Below the pieces are notes generated by a model. It saw nothing but the letters and a program-made list of their open reading frames with translations, did not search any database and was not told the DNA's origin. Made by a program: the position numbers and the translations under genes. From assembly GCA_958295665.1 (NCBI GenBank), contig OY282559.1, forward strand, positions 270,580,347-270,644,346: a stretch of 64,000 nucleotides of DNA, written 5' to 3'. This DNA is from Tipula vernalis. Its lineage: Eukaryota; Arthropoda; Insecta; Diptera; Tipulidae. This document shows, piece by piece, positions 9,844 through 20,769 of the stretch; the first letter of the stretch is position 1, and every line of letters starts with the position of its first letter.

Positions 9844-10085
9844 CTACTTAAAATGGGGGTTGGTATGGTCTACTTTACATATTTGGATGGAATCCAGTTT
9901 ATTTGTACCATCTGTTAGTTTTACATTCATCGAACCAGTTTCAACTATTATTTGACGAAAATAATTCTTTAGAACGTCGCATCCTGCTGTGTTAACTCCA
10001 AGCAAGGGATGCTTCGGATTTATTGAAAAAAAATTTAAATCATTTACAAAATCAGTCGACATGATTCTATGAATTCGTACAACAA
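9844..10085 (-). CDS. Orphan open stretch, possible terminal exon
   Basis: On the minus strand about 80 codons end in TAG at 9844-9846. A pyrimidine-rich tract followed by TTCATAG (about 10086) could be a 3' splice site, and an ATG is at 10077. The predicted peptide includes NPKHPLLGVNTAGCDVLKNY; I recognise no family. I found no phase-compatible junction with the open stretch at 10416-10547. It may be a host exon, an old TE fragment or chance. Confidence 0.25.
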
Positions 10086-10415
10086 AACCAATGGAAATCG
10101 GGAACACAACAAAGGCAACAAGTTATAAATAGCATATCTCACTCTGGATAGCCGACAAAATGTCCTTTATTCCTAAGGGGGTTATTCGAGACCGGGTTTT
10201 TATCATGTCGATTTAAGAAGTTTGGTTACTCACTCTAATGTTTAACCAAATATTTATCACCCTTCCACTATATACTAAAATTGTTTTTTAGGATGAACGG
10301 AAAACCTAAATATGCGGTACTATCGATCGATGCGCTCACACCAGCCTTAATTTTTTGCGATCATATCTATTATTACAAAATGCAAAATTTTCCGTCGGCC
10401 TATCCTGAAAATTAC

Positions 10416-10547
10416 CTTCACTACATTATAGTTGATCGTATCCATTGCTTGTCGCATAAGAGGGTTGATTCTGTGGGCTAAACTATGGCCAACTGTTAAA
10501 AATGTCAACAAACAAAAACAGAATACCGACAACAACGCCAACCTCCT
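10416..10547 (-). CDS. Orphan open stretch, possible internal exon with a hydrophobic leader
   Basis: Minus-strand segment of exactly 44 codons between a possible acceptor (TATATTAG, ending 10548) and a good donor (GTGAAG followed by GTAATT, at 10416/10415). The peptide starts with a strongly hydrophobic run, ALLSVFCFCLLTFLTVGHS, then LAHRINPLMRQAMDT, resembling a signal peptide with a cleavage region. There is no ATG in this exon, so an upstream exon would be required. Unrecognised. Confidence 0.25.
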
Positions 10548-10921
10548 CTAATATACTCGTATGCAAGATTTAGTATCGATTCATGGAACGTGCAGTCCAT
10601 ATCAGAGCACGACGTGAGACTGATGATTGGTTAAGTAGCTGTTTTGTGAGGGAACGATGTCAAAGTGATCGCAGGGATCCATTTAGAATTATGGACTTAG
10701 TCAAACTAGATTTCCCGAAGCCCGATTGACCAGGGGTTCATTTCAAAAGGAGGGGTTTACATGGTTCAAGACGTAACATCTTTTCTACCGGCAGAACTTT
10801 TTAGATGTGATGGTTTGATGAATGAAGATACTACTGTGATCGAAAAATAAGCAGACTTTTCCATTTAAATCGCACGGGCTTATCCAAATGGGTAGTTTTT
10901 CTCGCTTAGGTTGGTAGCACC

Positions 10922-11344
10922 CTAACAGACATCTGTGTTAAATTTTGTGTCAATATTTTTAGTAGTTAATGAGATACGCTTGCAAAAGTTCAGCAAAAAA
11001 GTTGTTTTAAATTTTGCTTCAAAAATGAAATCTGGGCTTCCTAAACCTTGGAAATGTTGGAAAATGCTTTTGGTGACAATGCACTCTCCAGAGCGAGTAT
11101 TTTTAATTCGTATAAGTTGTTCAAGGAAGCCAGAGAGAAAATTATTTTCAAGAAGGGAGATCGCTAAAGTGTGGGAACTATCGTGTTGTAGTTCTCCTGT
11201 GTACACCTCACTAATTGCTGTTTTACAATAAAGTATAGGGTCTCCGTGAGTGAAGGAAAATGTCAAATATGACGAGATATCTTGTAAATACACCAGATGT
11301 TCCTGAATTTCAAATAAGCATATGAATTCATCAATCGAGAGAGT
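10922..11344 (-). CDS. Orphan 140-codon open stretch, possible terminal exon
   Basis: The minus strand is open from a possible acceptor (AAATCATAG before 11344) to a TAG at 10922-10924. Composition is varied and not repetitive, for example LAISLLENNFLSGFLEQLIR and SIFQHFQGLGSPDF, suggesting helical protein rather than AT-rich noise. There is no retroelement motif I can identify. The first ATG-like codon is not near the start, so this would be a 3' exon or a decayed gene. A shorter ORF (98 codons) overlaps on the plus strand. Confidence 0.3.
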   Translation of the reverse strand, partial: TLSIDEFICLFEIQEHLVYLQDISSYLTFSFTHGDPILYCKTAISEVYTGELQHDSSHTLAISLLENNFLSGFLEQLIRIKNTRSGECIVTKSIFQHFQGLGSPDFIFEAKFKTTFLLNFCKRISLTTKNIDTKFNTDVC

Positions 11345-11349
11345 CTATG

Positions 11350-12211
11350 ATTTGCTTTAGAATACCTAAAAAATATATACGTATATGTAAAATGAGAGTA
11401 ACCAGTCACAATGTTGTGTTTTACTTGAACAAGCTATTCGAGAATTTTTTCTATCAGCTCCTTGAGAAGGGACAAGAAATTACCATTTATTTACTAGATT
11501 TTTTTTCTAATAATCATATTATATAAAATACATATTCATAATTGAATCTCTCAGTGGACTGTTTAGTATAATCGACGCAATTAGTTATAGAGTTAATGTG
11601 CAAAATGCATTTGTCTCGCTGGAAACTTTTAAGTGGTTCAGCTTCATATGGAACAATAACGAAATATGTATGTGAGCTGGATTATGTCTTCGATGTACCT
11701 GATTATATCTGCGAGATATATACGTGGCTATATTGTTATGTATCCCACCAGTTGTTTGGTGTTATGTATCCCACCAAACAGCTCGCTGAACATATCTTTC
11801 CAACTGGATGGTGCATTAGAATTAGCATTATTAACATGGTCTTCGTTCTTCGTTGCGGGAGGCTCTGATGCCTGAATGTTAATAATCGGACACCTTGGTT
11901 AATACTACAAACTCCAGTCGGTGACTCTTCGATTCTCGATAAAGCAATATACACGAGTTGTTGGTTTTATTTTTATCGTGAGGTAAAATTTTGTTTTAGT
12001 ACCATCCTGTAGTATACGAATCGTGGTGAAGCATACAAGTGCGACTGGAAACTAACATTAGTTTCTAAGACGATATAATAATCAGCATTATTGAAGAATA
12101 ACAATAAGAAACTGAGCAGATATTAAAAAAATATTAAAAAAATTAAAATTTTGAAAATTAAGTATTCATAGTCTACAGTCTACATAAATTCCAAGTATTA
12201 TTAAAAATAGC
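11350..12211. other. Unassigned stretch
   Basis: A direct duplication GTTATGTATCCCACCA occurs at about 11734 and 11760. Overlapping ORFs (11596-11875 plus, 11736-11954 minus) show no domain. Nothing else is supported. Confidence 0.4.
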
Positions 12212-12221
12212 TATGTCAAAT

Positions 12222-12798
12222 TTTTTTTTTTTTTTCCATTTATTTAATATTACAACTGATTTACAAATCATTTAGTAATTTATCTTTCTTAAATGAAGAT
12301 TCACATTTGACGGGCAGTAGCCCAATGGTTACTCCCGTTTGAATTTACATAGTAATTATTTTTCTCTATCCGAATTAAATACAACTGCCCAATTCCAAAG
12401 GTTTCTGCCTTTGAAGTCTTCTTACTGCATTGGTGGTATCCAACAAACTTCGTATGTCTGCATTTTGATGCCGAGGTATCCGCTGAATGTGTTTATTCGC
12501 ATGATTTTGTATTTCTTCACTTACATATTCCATATTTAAGTCCCTATGGAGGTTATCATTTCTAATGTACCATGGTGCGTTTACAATGCCACGCAGCACT
12601 TTGTTTTGAAAACATTGAATCATTTGTACATTTGTCTTCTTGGTACAACCCCAAAGTTGAATACCGTAGGTCCATATTGGTTTAAGTATTTGCTGATATA
12701 ATAGCAATTTGTTATGTATTGTAAGCTCAGAGTTTCTACCTATTAGCCAATACATTTTCCTATATTTAATGTTCAATTCTTCTTTTTTCTTTAGAAAA
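12222..12798 (-). mobile_element. 5'-truncated Jockey-clade LINE with 10-bp target duplication
   Basis: Flanked by TATGTCAAAT at 12212-12221 and 12799-12808. On the minus strand the element ends in an A tail (T run 12222-12235 on the plus strand). It carries only the C-terminal part of ORF2 and a short 3' UTR. The tail, 5' truncation and exact duplication are the hallmarks of target-primed reverse transcription, so the boundaries are well supported. Confidence 0.9.
12375..12798 (-). pseudogene. C-terminus of Jockey-type ORF2 (reverse transcriptase)
   Basis: The peptide has MYWLIGRNSELTIHNKLL, then ILKPIWTYGIQLWGC and NKVLRGIVNAPWYIRN, the characteristic post-catalytic block of Jockey-clade RTs. 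The endonuclease and catalytic RT motifs are absent because the copy is 5'-truncated. The ORF apparently begins in the target duplication (ATG at 12804-12806 lies in flanking DNA). The remaining frame is uninterrupted, consistent with a fairly recent insertion. It has no activity alone. Confidence 0.9.
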
Positions 12799-12867
12799 TA
12801 TGTCAAATGTATTTATTTGTAAGTTTCCAAAGTTTCCATGACAACCGTACACTAGTAATAGTCATGT

Positions 12868-13268
12868 TGTTCGTGAAAACTGCACTAGAACTCGATAAAT
12901 TTTAAATTCCTTTCATTCTATGTAAGCGGAAAAAAAAATTTCATAAAGTGCTAATGTGTAGTGCATTTAACATAAATACACATTTTAAATTGTTACAGCA
13001 ATAAATAATTACAATTATAGATTATTTTTTAGTTACACTTGATAAACCCATGAATTTATCGAATGTAGTTGCGTTTAATGACGTCAGCAAGAAATAAGAA
13101 AATATTGATGAAATAACTGAAGGAGGAAATTTTTAAACTTAAAATGTGTATTTATGTCAAATACCCTCCATATTCGCGCTTTATGAATTTATATAATTTT
13201 CAGTTTACATAGAATAAAACTAACTTAAAGTTTATCGAGTTCTAATGCAGTTCTCATGGAAAACTCGG
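12868..13268. mobile_element. ~400-bp inverted-repeat MITE-like element
   Basis: Left arm (about 12868-12985) and right arm (about 13125-13268) are imperfect inverted repeats sharing CTAGAACTCGATAAA/TTTATCGAGTTCTAATGCAG, ATTCTATGTAA and ACATAAATACACATTTTAA. There is no ORF. Ends are approximate and no target duplication was established. Confidence 0.6.
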
Positions 13269-13952
13269 CTAATGTAATAATCGCACGGTAATATAAGATT
13301 GTATATTAAAACAAAATACGTGATTTCCGTTCGTCTCATTGATAAGCTTACTCCAATACAAAATTTATTGATAGGCACACATAAATAATTTCTCCCTCAT
13401 TTTCGCATCGATTCAAACCAGTTTTTTAGCCAAGACAAGTTAGTCTTGAAAATTTGAAATTGAAAATTTTTATTTGTGTAACAAAATTCAAAATTCTTAA
13501 AGCTGATCTCTCTAAAAGTTTGCCGGTACTAATTTTCACCTATCAAATAAACTGCATTATCGATAAAACGCCTATAACTTGACCATTTTATTACTATAAT
13601 ATATTAGCGAGGTGCCTTATAGTACCACAATTTGTTTGTATTGTACCGAGAATTGTCTATGTTTTACATGTTTGTGAAGTTCGCCCAAAATTCTATCCCA
13701 AAGAAATGCTATGGTAACACTAAAACGGCAATTTATAGTGTCAGCCCAAAAAAACTTATATAACGACCAATATTTACGAAACTATAGCCCTAAAAAAATA
13801 CTCTCATGATAGCTAAACCTTTCACGACAGTAACTCTCAGTCCAAAAATAAAACTATCGCGGAACTAAAGATTTATTAATTAATTCATATTATATGATAA
13901 TAAATTTATAGCACTAAGCTTGATAATTAAACTAAAATAAAATTTTATTTAT

Positions 13953-14094
13953 TTTATATTTATTGTTTATTTAGTAATTTCCTTATTTTTAAATTATTAC
14001 TATTATTACTTGTAATCGAAATCGATTCTAATAAAAAACTTCAATAATAATTTCATTTTAAGAAAATAATTAAATAAACAATAAATATAAAATA
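13953..14094. repeat. Small inverted repeat
   Basis: TTTTATATTTATTGTTTATTTA (first 20 bases at 13953) is matched in reverse complement at about 14072-14094. AT-rich hairpin inside the left part of the composite. Confidence 0.6.
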
Positions 14095-14199
14095 CAAATA
14101 TTTTATTATTTATCAATATAAAAGTGGAATAAGTCACAAAAAATAAGCAGAAAATTCATTCAAGATAGCAGTAATCAACAATCATCTAAAATGAAATCA

Positions 14200-15831
14200 G
14201 AAATGCCATGAATGGCCAGAATGGGCCATATTTTTAGTGCTGTCAAGAAATGTCACTTCTTCATATTTCTTAAAAGTTAGGGTGTTGAACATCGGTCTGT
14301 CTACGATTTTCTAATAGATCTGATCTTTACCTTCATGGTTCCAACGAATTAGATCAATATCATTGGGATCTTATAGGCAGAATGTCCCATATACATAGTC
14401 CCATCAAGAAATGTCACTTCATCATAATATATATCGGAAGTAAGGGTGTTGAACATCAGTCTAGCTATGATTTTCTTGTATACCTGATCTTTACTTTCAT
14501 GGTTCCAACGAATCAGACCAATGTCATTGGGATCTTATAGCCAGAATGGCCCATATAGATAGTCCCGTCAATAAATGTCATTTCTTCGTCATATATCACG
14601 AAAGTTAGGGTGTTGAACATCGACCAGACTATGATTTTCTAATAGATCTGATCTTTACCTTCATGGTTCCAACGAATCAGACCAATGTCATTGGGATCTC
14701 ATAGCCAGAATGGCCCATACACATAGTCTCATCAAGAAATGTCAGTTCATCATCATATATATCGAAAGTTAGGGTGTTGAACATGGATCTGACTATGATG
14801 TTCTAATAGATCTGATCTTTGCTTTCACGGTTCCAACCAATCAAACCAGTGTCATTGGGATCTCATAGCCAGAATGGCCCATTTACATAGTCTCATTTAG
14901 AAATGTCACTTCATCGTAATATATCTCGAAAGTAAGGGTGTTGAACATCAGTCAAGCTATGATTTTCTAGTAGACCTGATGTTTACCTTCATGGTTCCAA
15001 CGAATCAGACCAATGTCATTGGGATTTCATAGCCAGAATGGCCCATATACATAGCCTCATCAAGAAATGTAAATTTTTCGTCATATAACTCGGAAGTAAG
15101 GGTGTTGAACATCAGTCTACCTATGATTTTCTAAGATCTGATCTTTACCTTCATGGTTCCAATGAATCAGGCCAATGTCATTATAATTTCATAGCCAGAA
15201 TGGCCCATGTAGATAGTTCCGTCAAGAAATGTCACTTCTTCGTCATATATCTCGAAGTTTAGGGTGGTGAACATGGATCTGACTATGATTTTCTAATATA
15301 TCTGATCTTTGCTTTCACGGTTCAAACGAATCAGACCAATATCATTGGGATCTCATAGCCAGAATTGCCTATATAGATAGTCCCGTCAAGAAATGTCACT
15401 TCTTCGTCATATATCTCAAAAGTTAGGGTGTTGAACATCGATCAGACTATGATTTTCTAATAGATCTGATCTTTGCCTTCATGGTTCCATCGAATCACAC
15501 CAATGTCAGTGGGATTTCATAGCCAGAATGGCCCATATAGATAGCCCCGTCAAGAAATGTCACTTCATCGTAATATATCTCGGAAGTAAGGGTGTTGAAC
15601 ATCGATCTGACTATGATTTTCTAATAGATCTGATCTATGCTTTCACGGTTCAAACGAATCAAACCAGTGTCATTGGGATATCACAGCCAGAATGGCCCGT
15701 ATACATAGTCTCATCAAGAAATGTCACTTTTTTCGTCATATATTTCCAAAGTTAGGGTGTTGAACATCGATTAGGCTATGATTTTTTAATAGATCTCATC
15801 TTTACCTTCATGGTTGTAACGAATCAGACAA
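14200..15831 (+). repeat. 164-bp satellite array, about ten monomers
   Basis: The marker GGTGTTGAACATC occurs at 14281, 14445, 14609, 14773, 14937, 15101, 15263 (variant), 15427, 15591 and 15756, a period of 164 bp. Other fixed blocks are CATAGCCAGAATGGCCCATA and ATGGTTCCAACGAATCAGAC. Short ORFs in it reflect the repeat and are not genes. Confidence 0.95.
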
Positions 15832-15925
15832 GTCACTTGTGAGTATAATGGATTTTAAATAGTAAATGATTTTAATTTCCATACATATGTATCTATTCTT
15901 AGGTGATACGTTGTGAAACCTAAAT

Positions 15926-16128
15926 GTCGCTCTGAGTGGTGCGGTAGTAAAGCAACCACTTTAGCATATTAGGATCCTGGGTTCGATTCCCGGTGGTGAC
16001 GAGAAAAAATGTCACGACTGAGTATTGTGTCTCAAATTCCCAAGTCCGTAATTTGAACTTATCACATTGTATCTTAAAACTCTTAAGTCGTAATTGTAGA
16101 CTTATCTTAAAAAAAAAAAAAAAAAAAA
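15926..16128 (+). mobile_element. tRNA-derived SINE with poly(A) tail
   Basis: The head CGCTCTGAGTGGTGCGGTAG resembles a pol III box A region and GGTTCGATTCC (15980-15990) is a perfect box B. A tRNA-unrelated body of about 115 bp follows, ending in 18 A (16111-16128). It would be transcribed by RNA polymerase III and moved by a partner LINE. No clear target duplication is visible. It is not a functional tRNA gene: there is no acceptor-stem pairing. Confidence 0.8.
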
Positions 16129-16359
16129 GATTGAATACCAAATATTTGTTTGAATTTGATATATTTTTAGGTTATAAATTGATTTAATTGTTAAATTTAC
16201 TTTGTATTAAATTTAACAATTAAAGTTAAATACCTACTATACATATATTAAAATAAAATGTTTGTTTATGGCTTAGTGTATATTAATAAATGCGGTTTAA
16301 CCTTATGAGTAACACTTCTTATTTTAATAACCGTGCTGCTTAATAGACGTACTGCAAAA

Positions 16360-16815
16360 TATACAAATGAGATCTGGAAAATGGCCGGTTTGAATGTAAC
16401 TAAGCCATTTTTCAACCGATTTTGATGATAATCGGTTTGTATGATGAAAGTGAAACTCCAAAATGAGTTCCGTATTTGGTTGTGGAAAATGGCCAATTTA
16501 AACCGAACTGAGCTATTTCTCAACCGATTGATTCTAACAAGAGTTTCGGATGTTGTTCTGGAAAATGATCAATTTGAATGAAACTAAGCCATTTCTCAAC
16601 TGATTTGGATAAAACTCGGTTTGTATAATTACAATAGGATTTTCAAGTGAGTTCCGGATGTGGTTCTGGAAAATGGGCAAGTGGAATCTGGCAAAATGGA
16701 ACTAAGTCATTTTTCAACAGATTCGGGTGAAAATTGGTTTGTATGATGAAAATGGGAAACCGACATGAGTTCCGGATATGGTTCCAGAAAACGGCCAAAT
16801 GAATCGTGATATAAA
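16360..16815 (+). repeat. Minisatellite of ~110-120-bp units, about four copies
   Basis: Recurring blocks GGAAAATGGCC, TTTCTCAACCGATT, GGTTTGTATGATGAAA and GAGTTCCGGATGTGGTTCTG, diverged between copies. A related block (GTTCTGGAATATGGTCAA) is seen near 42820 and 59050. Confidence 0.7.
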
Positions 16816-16879
16816 GTGAGAACTCGGATAATATCATGTAACATGATATTAAGCGGAATAACCTGTATTATTAAAACTA

Positions 16880-17345
16880 ACAAAAGTGGCTATGAGAAAA
16901 TCATAGCTAGACTAATGTTCAACACCCTAGCTTCCGAAATATATGACGATGAAGAACATTTCTTGACGGGACTATCTATATGGGCCATTCTGGCTATGAA
17001 ATCCCAATGACATTGGTCTGATTCGTTGGAACCATGAAGATAAATATCAGGTATATTAGAAAATCATAGCTAGACTGATGTTCAACACCCTTACTTCCGA
17101 GATATATTACGATGAAATGACATTTCTTGAAGAGACTATGTATATGGGCCATTCTGGTTATGAGATCCCAATGACACTGGTTTGATTCATTTGAACCGTG
17201 AAAGCAAAGATCAGGTATTTAGAAAATCATGGTCAGATCGATGTTCAACACCCTTACTTCCGAGTTATATGACAAAGAAGTTACATTTCTTAATGAGACT
17301 ATGTATATACCATAGGTCATTCTGGCTATGAGATCCCAATGAGAT
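16880..17345 (-). repeat. 164-bp satellite, three monomers in reverse orientation
   Basis: The marker GTTCAACACC is at 16917, 17080 and 17243 (period 163). Reverse complement of the 14200-15831 array, with the same GGCCATTCTGGCTATGA block. Confidence 0.9.
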
Positions 17346-17800
17346 TTTGCTTCTTTTTTACACGCAAACCTATCTTTACAAATTTTTAATTTAATCTCTT
17401 TGGAAATTAAACAGAAATAAATATTAAATATGTATTTTACATTATAGTTCAGTTAAGATATTTCGAGTACAAATTAATATTTTTCTGATTTTCTGTTTTC
17501 GAATTATATGTTTGTAATTGATTTCATATTTTTTTTAATGTTATATTATGTAGTACTGGACATTGTAGATGCAAAAACAAATTTATTGTAATCATTATTC
17601 ATAAATTTTACTTTTTCTGTCGTGATAGCTTTCCTTATATCATAACATATATAATGTTATTGCCAGTGCTTAAAATTTAAATTTTTTGGGATAGAATTTT
17701 GGGCTAACTTCACAAAGGGATGTTTTACATAACTCTTGTTTTGTTCTGCATAATACAAATGTTGTTGTAACTTTTATAATCTCTACAGCAATATAGCGAA

Positions 17801-18930
17801 TATTCTGTCATTTTAATATTCATTATTAGACCGGTAAGAAGCAAACGTCAGGCGTGGGAATTTCCAGGTAATTTTGCACTAATGTTGCGACATTTTGTCC
17901 AGTTTACCCACCCAAGAAGACCCACCCTAAATTCCCCACTACATCCGTACCTCCCCAACCATCTATAGTAAAATTTCCTTATAAATAATGAATTAAATTT
18001 CATTCCAAGTGTACATTTCGCAAGACCTCGCTGACATTTTACAAACAGCTCTAATTACCTACACAAAAAATCTATATCAACACAAAATTTGTCACCTACG
18101 CAAATAAAAACATTAAAAATTACAACCAAAAAGTACTGATGTTTTTGATTATTATTTTTGCAGTGGTGTTCGTTTCGACAGAATAGTTCATTGTTATTTT
18201 AACAAAGGGAAATATTTTTTTGTTTGGCTGTGTGGGTGTTTCGTTTGGATATGTATTTCTGTCTTTTCATATTTGATACGATTTTGAAATGGTTGAAAAT
18301 GAATGACAAATTTACGGACGACTATAAAGAAGGTCCACCAAGGTCGCGAATTCCGAACATATCCATAATTTATTAAACAAAGATTTATTAGAATAAGTTT
18401 TTGTATCTATAGTAATAAGAATAAAAAATATTAACTTTGAGCCGCCATGTTGGCATATACGCCATTTTATAATATTTTGGCATACAATTTAGGGATTCAT
18501 CCGGATAATGATCACGACTCACTTTTTCATTATTATAGGTGGTCATTATCGCAAGCCTCATTCGTAAAACTCTTCAAACCTTTTCATAATAGACAAATAA
18601 TAACAGAAATGATAATCTGCATGTCGAATTAATCAAGATAATACTACAAATGTCACAAAAATATATATACAATACACGGTGGTTCAATAATTTTGAAGGG
18701 GAAATTTTATATTCTAGTACTAATGCCAAAATAGCAATCAAAAAACATCTAGGCGTTGGATGTTTTTTTATTTGTGTTGGCTACAAATTTTGTGTCGATG
18801 CACATTTTTTTTTATGCATGTGTACTAACAGAGCCTTCTAGAGTAAATAGCCATACTTCACAGCCATATTTCAGAGCCTTCTAGAGTATAGACAGCATAC
18901 CTACACAGTACATGACAGCATACATCCAGT
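17801..18930. other. AT-rich stretch without recognised genes
   Basis: ORFs at 18447-18632 and 18650-18841 are short and have no domain. The phrase CCAGTGGCGTAGCCAGAAATTTG at about 18930 is a common insect repeat motif, but I could not define an element around it. Confidence 0.4.
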
Positions 18931-19171
18931 GGCGTAGCCAGAAATTTGTTATTTGTTGAGGAATGGAGGGGGAGAGGGGAGGGAGAGGAGGGTGTTTTTA
19001 AATAAAAAATAATTTTTTTACTTATTTCCTTTTAGAAATTACAAATTTATTTGAATTCAATTTTTTATTAGTTTTTTATAATCTTATGTGGATTCTTCGT
19101 GCCACTAATGCCAATTCATCGTGGTGACCGTCTGTTAATATAACACATCTCCGTGAATACTTAATAATGCC

Positions 19172-19396
19172 TGTGGCACCCGTTCTATTCGAAGAATACC
19201 AATGAGTTACCACAGAATAAGACTGACTGTACATCGATGCAAAGAGAGTAGCAGCTGAGAGTGTGGTGAACATGGGTTGTATTCTACGACAGTAGAAGAT
19301 AGACATTGAAAAGAGGATGTATCGTAATTAATGTATATTATAAAATCATATTGATTTATAGTTAATTAATAAATATAAAATATGGTCGAAATTACG
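19172..19396 (+). repeat. 5' LTR of the Mag-type element
   Basis: Starts TGTGGCACCC and ends GTCGAAATTACG. By eye it differs from the 3' LTR at about 13 positions, most of them within the first 45 bases. Confidence 0.9.
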
Positions 19397-20668
19397 ATTC
19401 TAGGCCTATTCCACTAGCACAGTTCCAGTAGTGCCAAGTGGACTGACAGACTGACAGACTGACAGACTGACAGACTGACAGACTGACAGACTGACAGACT
19501 GACAGACTGACAGACTGACAGACTGACAGACTGACAGACTGACAGACTGACAGACTGACAGACTGACAGACTGACAGACTGACAGACTGACAGACTGACA
19601 GACTGACAGACTGACAGACTGACAGACTGACAGACTGACAGACTGACAGACTGACAGACTGACAAACTGACAGACTGACAGACTGACAGACTGACAGGCT
19701 GACAGACTGACAGACTGACAGACTGACAGACTGACAGACTGACAGACTGACAGACTGACAGACTGACAGACTGACAGACTGACAGACTGACAGACTGACA
19801 GACTGACAGACTGACAGACTGACAGACTGACAGACTGACAGACTGACAGACTGACAGACTGACAGACTGACACAGACTGACAGACTGACACAGACTGACA
19901 GACTGACAGACTGACAGACTGACAGACTGACAGACTGACAGACTGACAGACTGACAGACTGACAGACTGACAGACTGACAGACTGACAGACTGACAGACT
20001 GACAGACTGACAGACTGACAGACTGACAGACTGACAGACTGACAGACTGACAGACTGACAGACTGACAGACTGACAGACTGACAGACTGACAGACTGACA
20101 GACTGACAGACTGACAGACTGACAGACTAACAGACAGACTGACAGACTAACAGACAGACTGACAGACTGACAGACTGACAGACTGACAGACTGACAGACT
20201 GACAGACTGACAGACTGACAGACTGACAGACTGACAGACTGACAGACTGACAGACTGACAGACTGACAGACTGACAGACTGACAGACTGACAGACTGACA
20301 GACTGACAGACTGACAGACTGACAGACTGACAGACTGACAGACTGACAGACTGACAGACTGACAGACTGACAGACTGACAGACTGACAGACTGACAGACT
20401 GACAGACTGACAGACTGACAGACTGACAGACTGACAGACTGACAGACTGACAGACTGACAGACTGACAGACTGACAGACTGACAGACTGACAGACTGACA
20501 GACTGACAGAGAGACAGACAGACACAGAGAGACAGACAGACACCATTTCGAAACCCACTTTTTCGGACTCAGGGGACCTCAAATCAAATAAATCTCTAAA
20601 AATCTCAAGGTTCAAAATGTTCATGATTACTATACTTTATTTTACTAGAGTAAAAGAAAGTAAAAGGA
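19397..20668 (+). mobile_element. DINE-1/mini-me-like element with giant (CAGACTGA)n core, inserted in the gypsy leader
   Basis: The right part (20521-20668) is homologous to the 3' module of the 7803-8842 copies (CACCATTTCGAAACCCACTT ... hairpin TTTTACTAGAGTAAAA ... GAAAGTAAAAG). The left part (19397-19435) is short unrelated sequence, and the 5' module seen at 8460 is missing. It lies between the 5' LTR and gag, replacing the expected primer-binding region. Confidence 0.6.
19436..20512. repeat. (CAGACTGA)n array, about 1.08 kb
   Basis: About 130 copies of an 8-bp unit, nearly perfect, with two small disturbed points (about 19870-19895 and 20128-20152). All ORFs in it encode low-complexity SVCQSVSL repeats and are not genes. 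Confidence 0.98.
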
Positions 20669-20769
20669 AAACGAAAATTGTAAATATATAATTTATAAAA
20701 CTATTTACGTGAATTTTAGTTTATTTTATTATTATCACTGATTGTTAACAGTCGACAAATCATTGATTC

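Larger units (their letters stand above)
13600..17800. mobile_element. ~4.2-kb foldback-like composite with inverted satellite arms
   Basis: The left outer part (about 13600-13860, with GTGAAGTTCGCCCAAAATTC) recurs inverted at the right end (about 17616-17770, GAATTTTGGGCTAACTTCAC). Inside these are a 164-bp satellite in plus orientation on the left (14200-15831) and in minus orientation on the right (16880-17345). The centre holds a SINE and a separate minisatellite. This is the architecture of foldback elements, whose long inverted arms consist of tandem repeats. Outer ends are not defined. Confidence 0.5.

Noticed and set aside
14200..15831. CRISPR-like regularly spaced repeats
   Set aside because: The repeated unit is the full 164 bp with no unique spacers; it is a satellite, and the DNA is eukaryotic.
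15926..15998. Functional tRNA gene
   Set aside because: Box B is perfect, but no acceptor stem or anticodon arm can be folded and a SINE body with poly(A) tail follows.
13600..17800. Single autonomous DNA transposon
   Set aside because: No transposase sequence was found anywhere inside; only repeats and a SINE are present.
18938..19171. Separate element starting at CCAGTGGCGTAGCCAG
   Set aside because: The motif is common in insect repeats, but no ends or duplication could be identified here.
19406..20624. Long ORFs encoding SVCQSVSL repeats
   Set aside because: They are translations of the (CAGACTGA)n array in several frames, with no start context and no non-repetitive domain.
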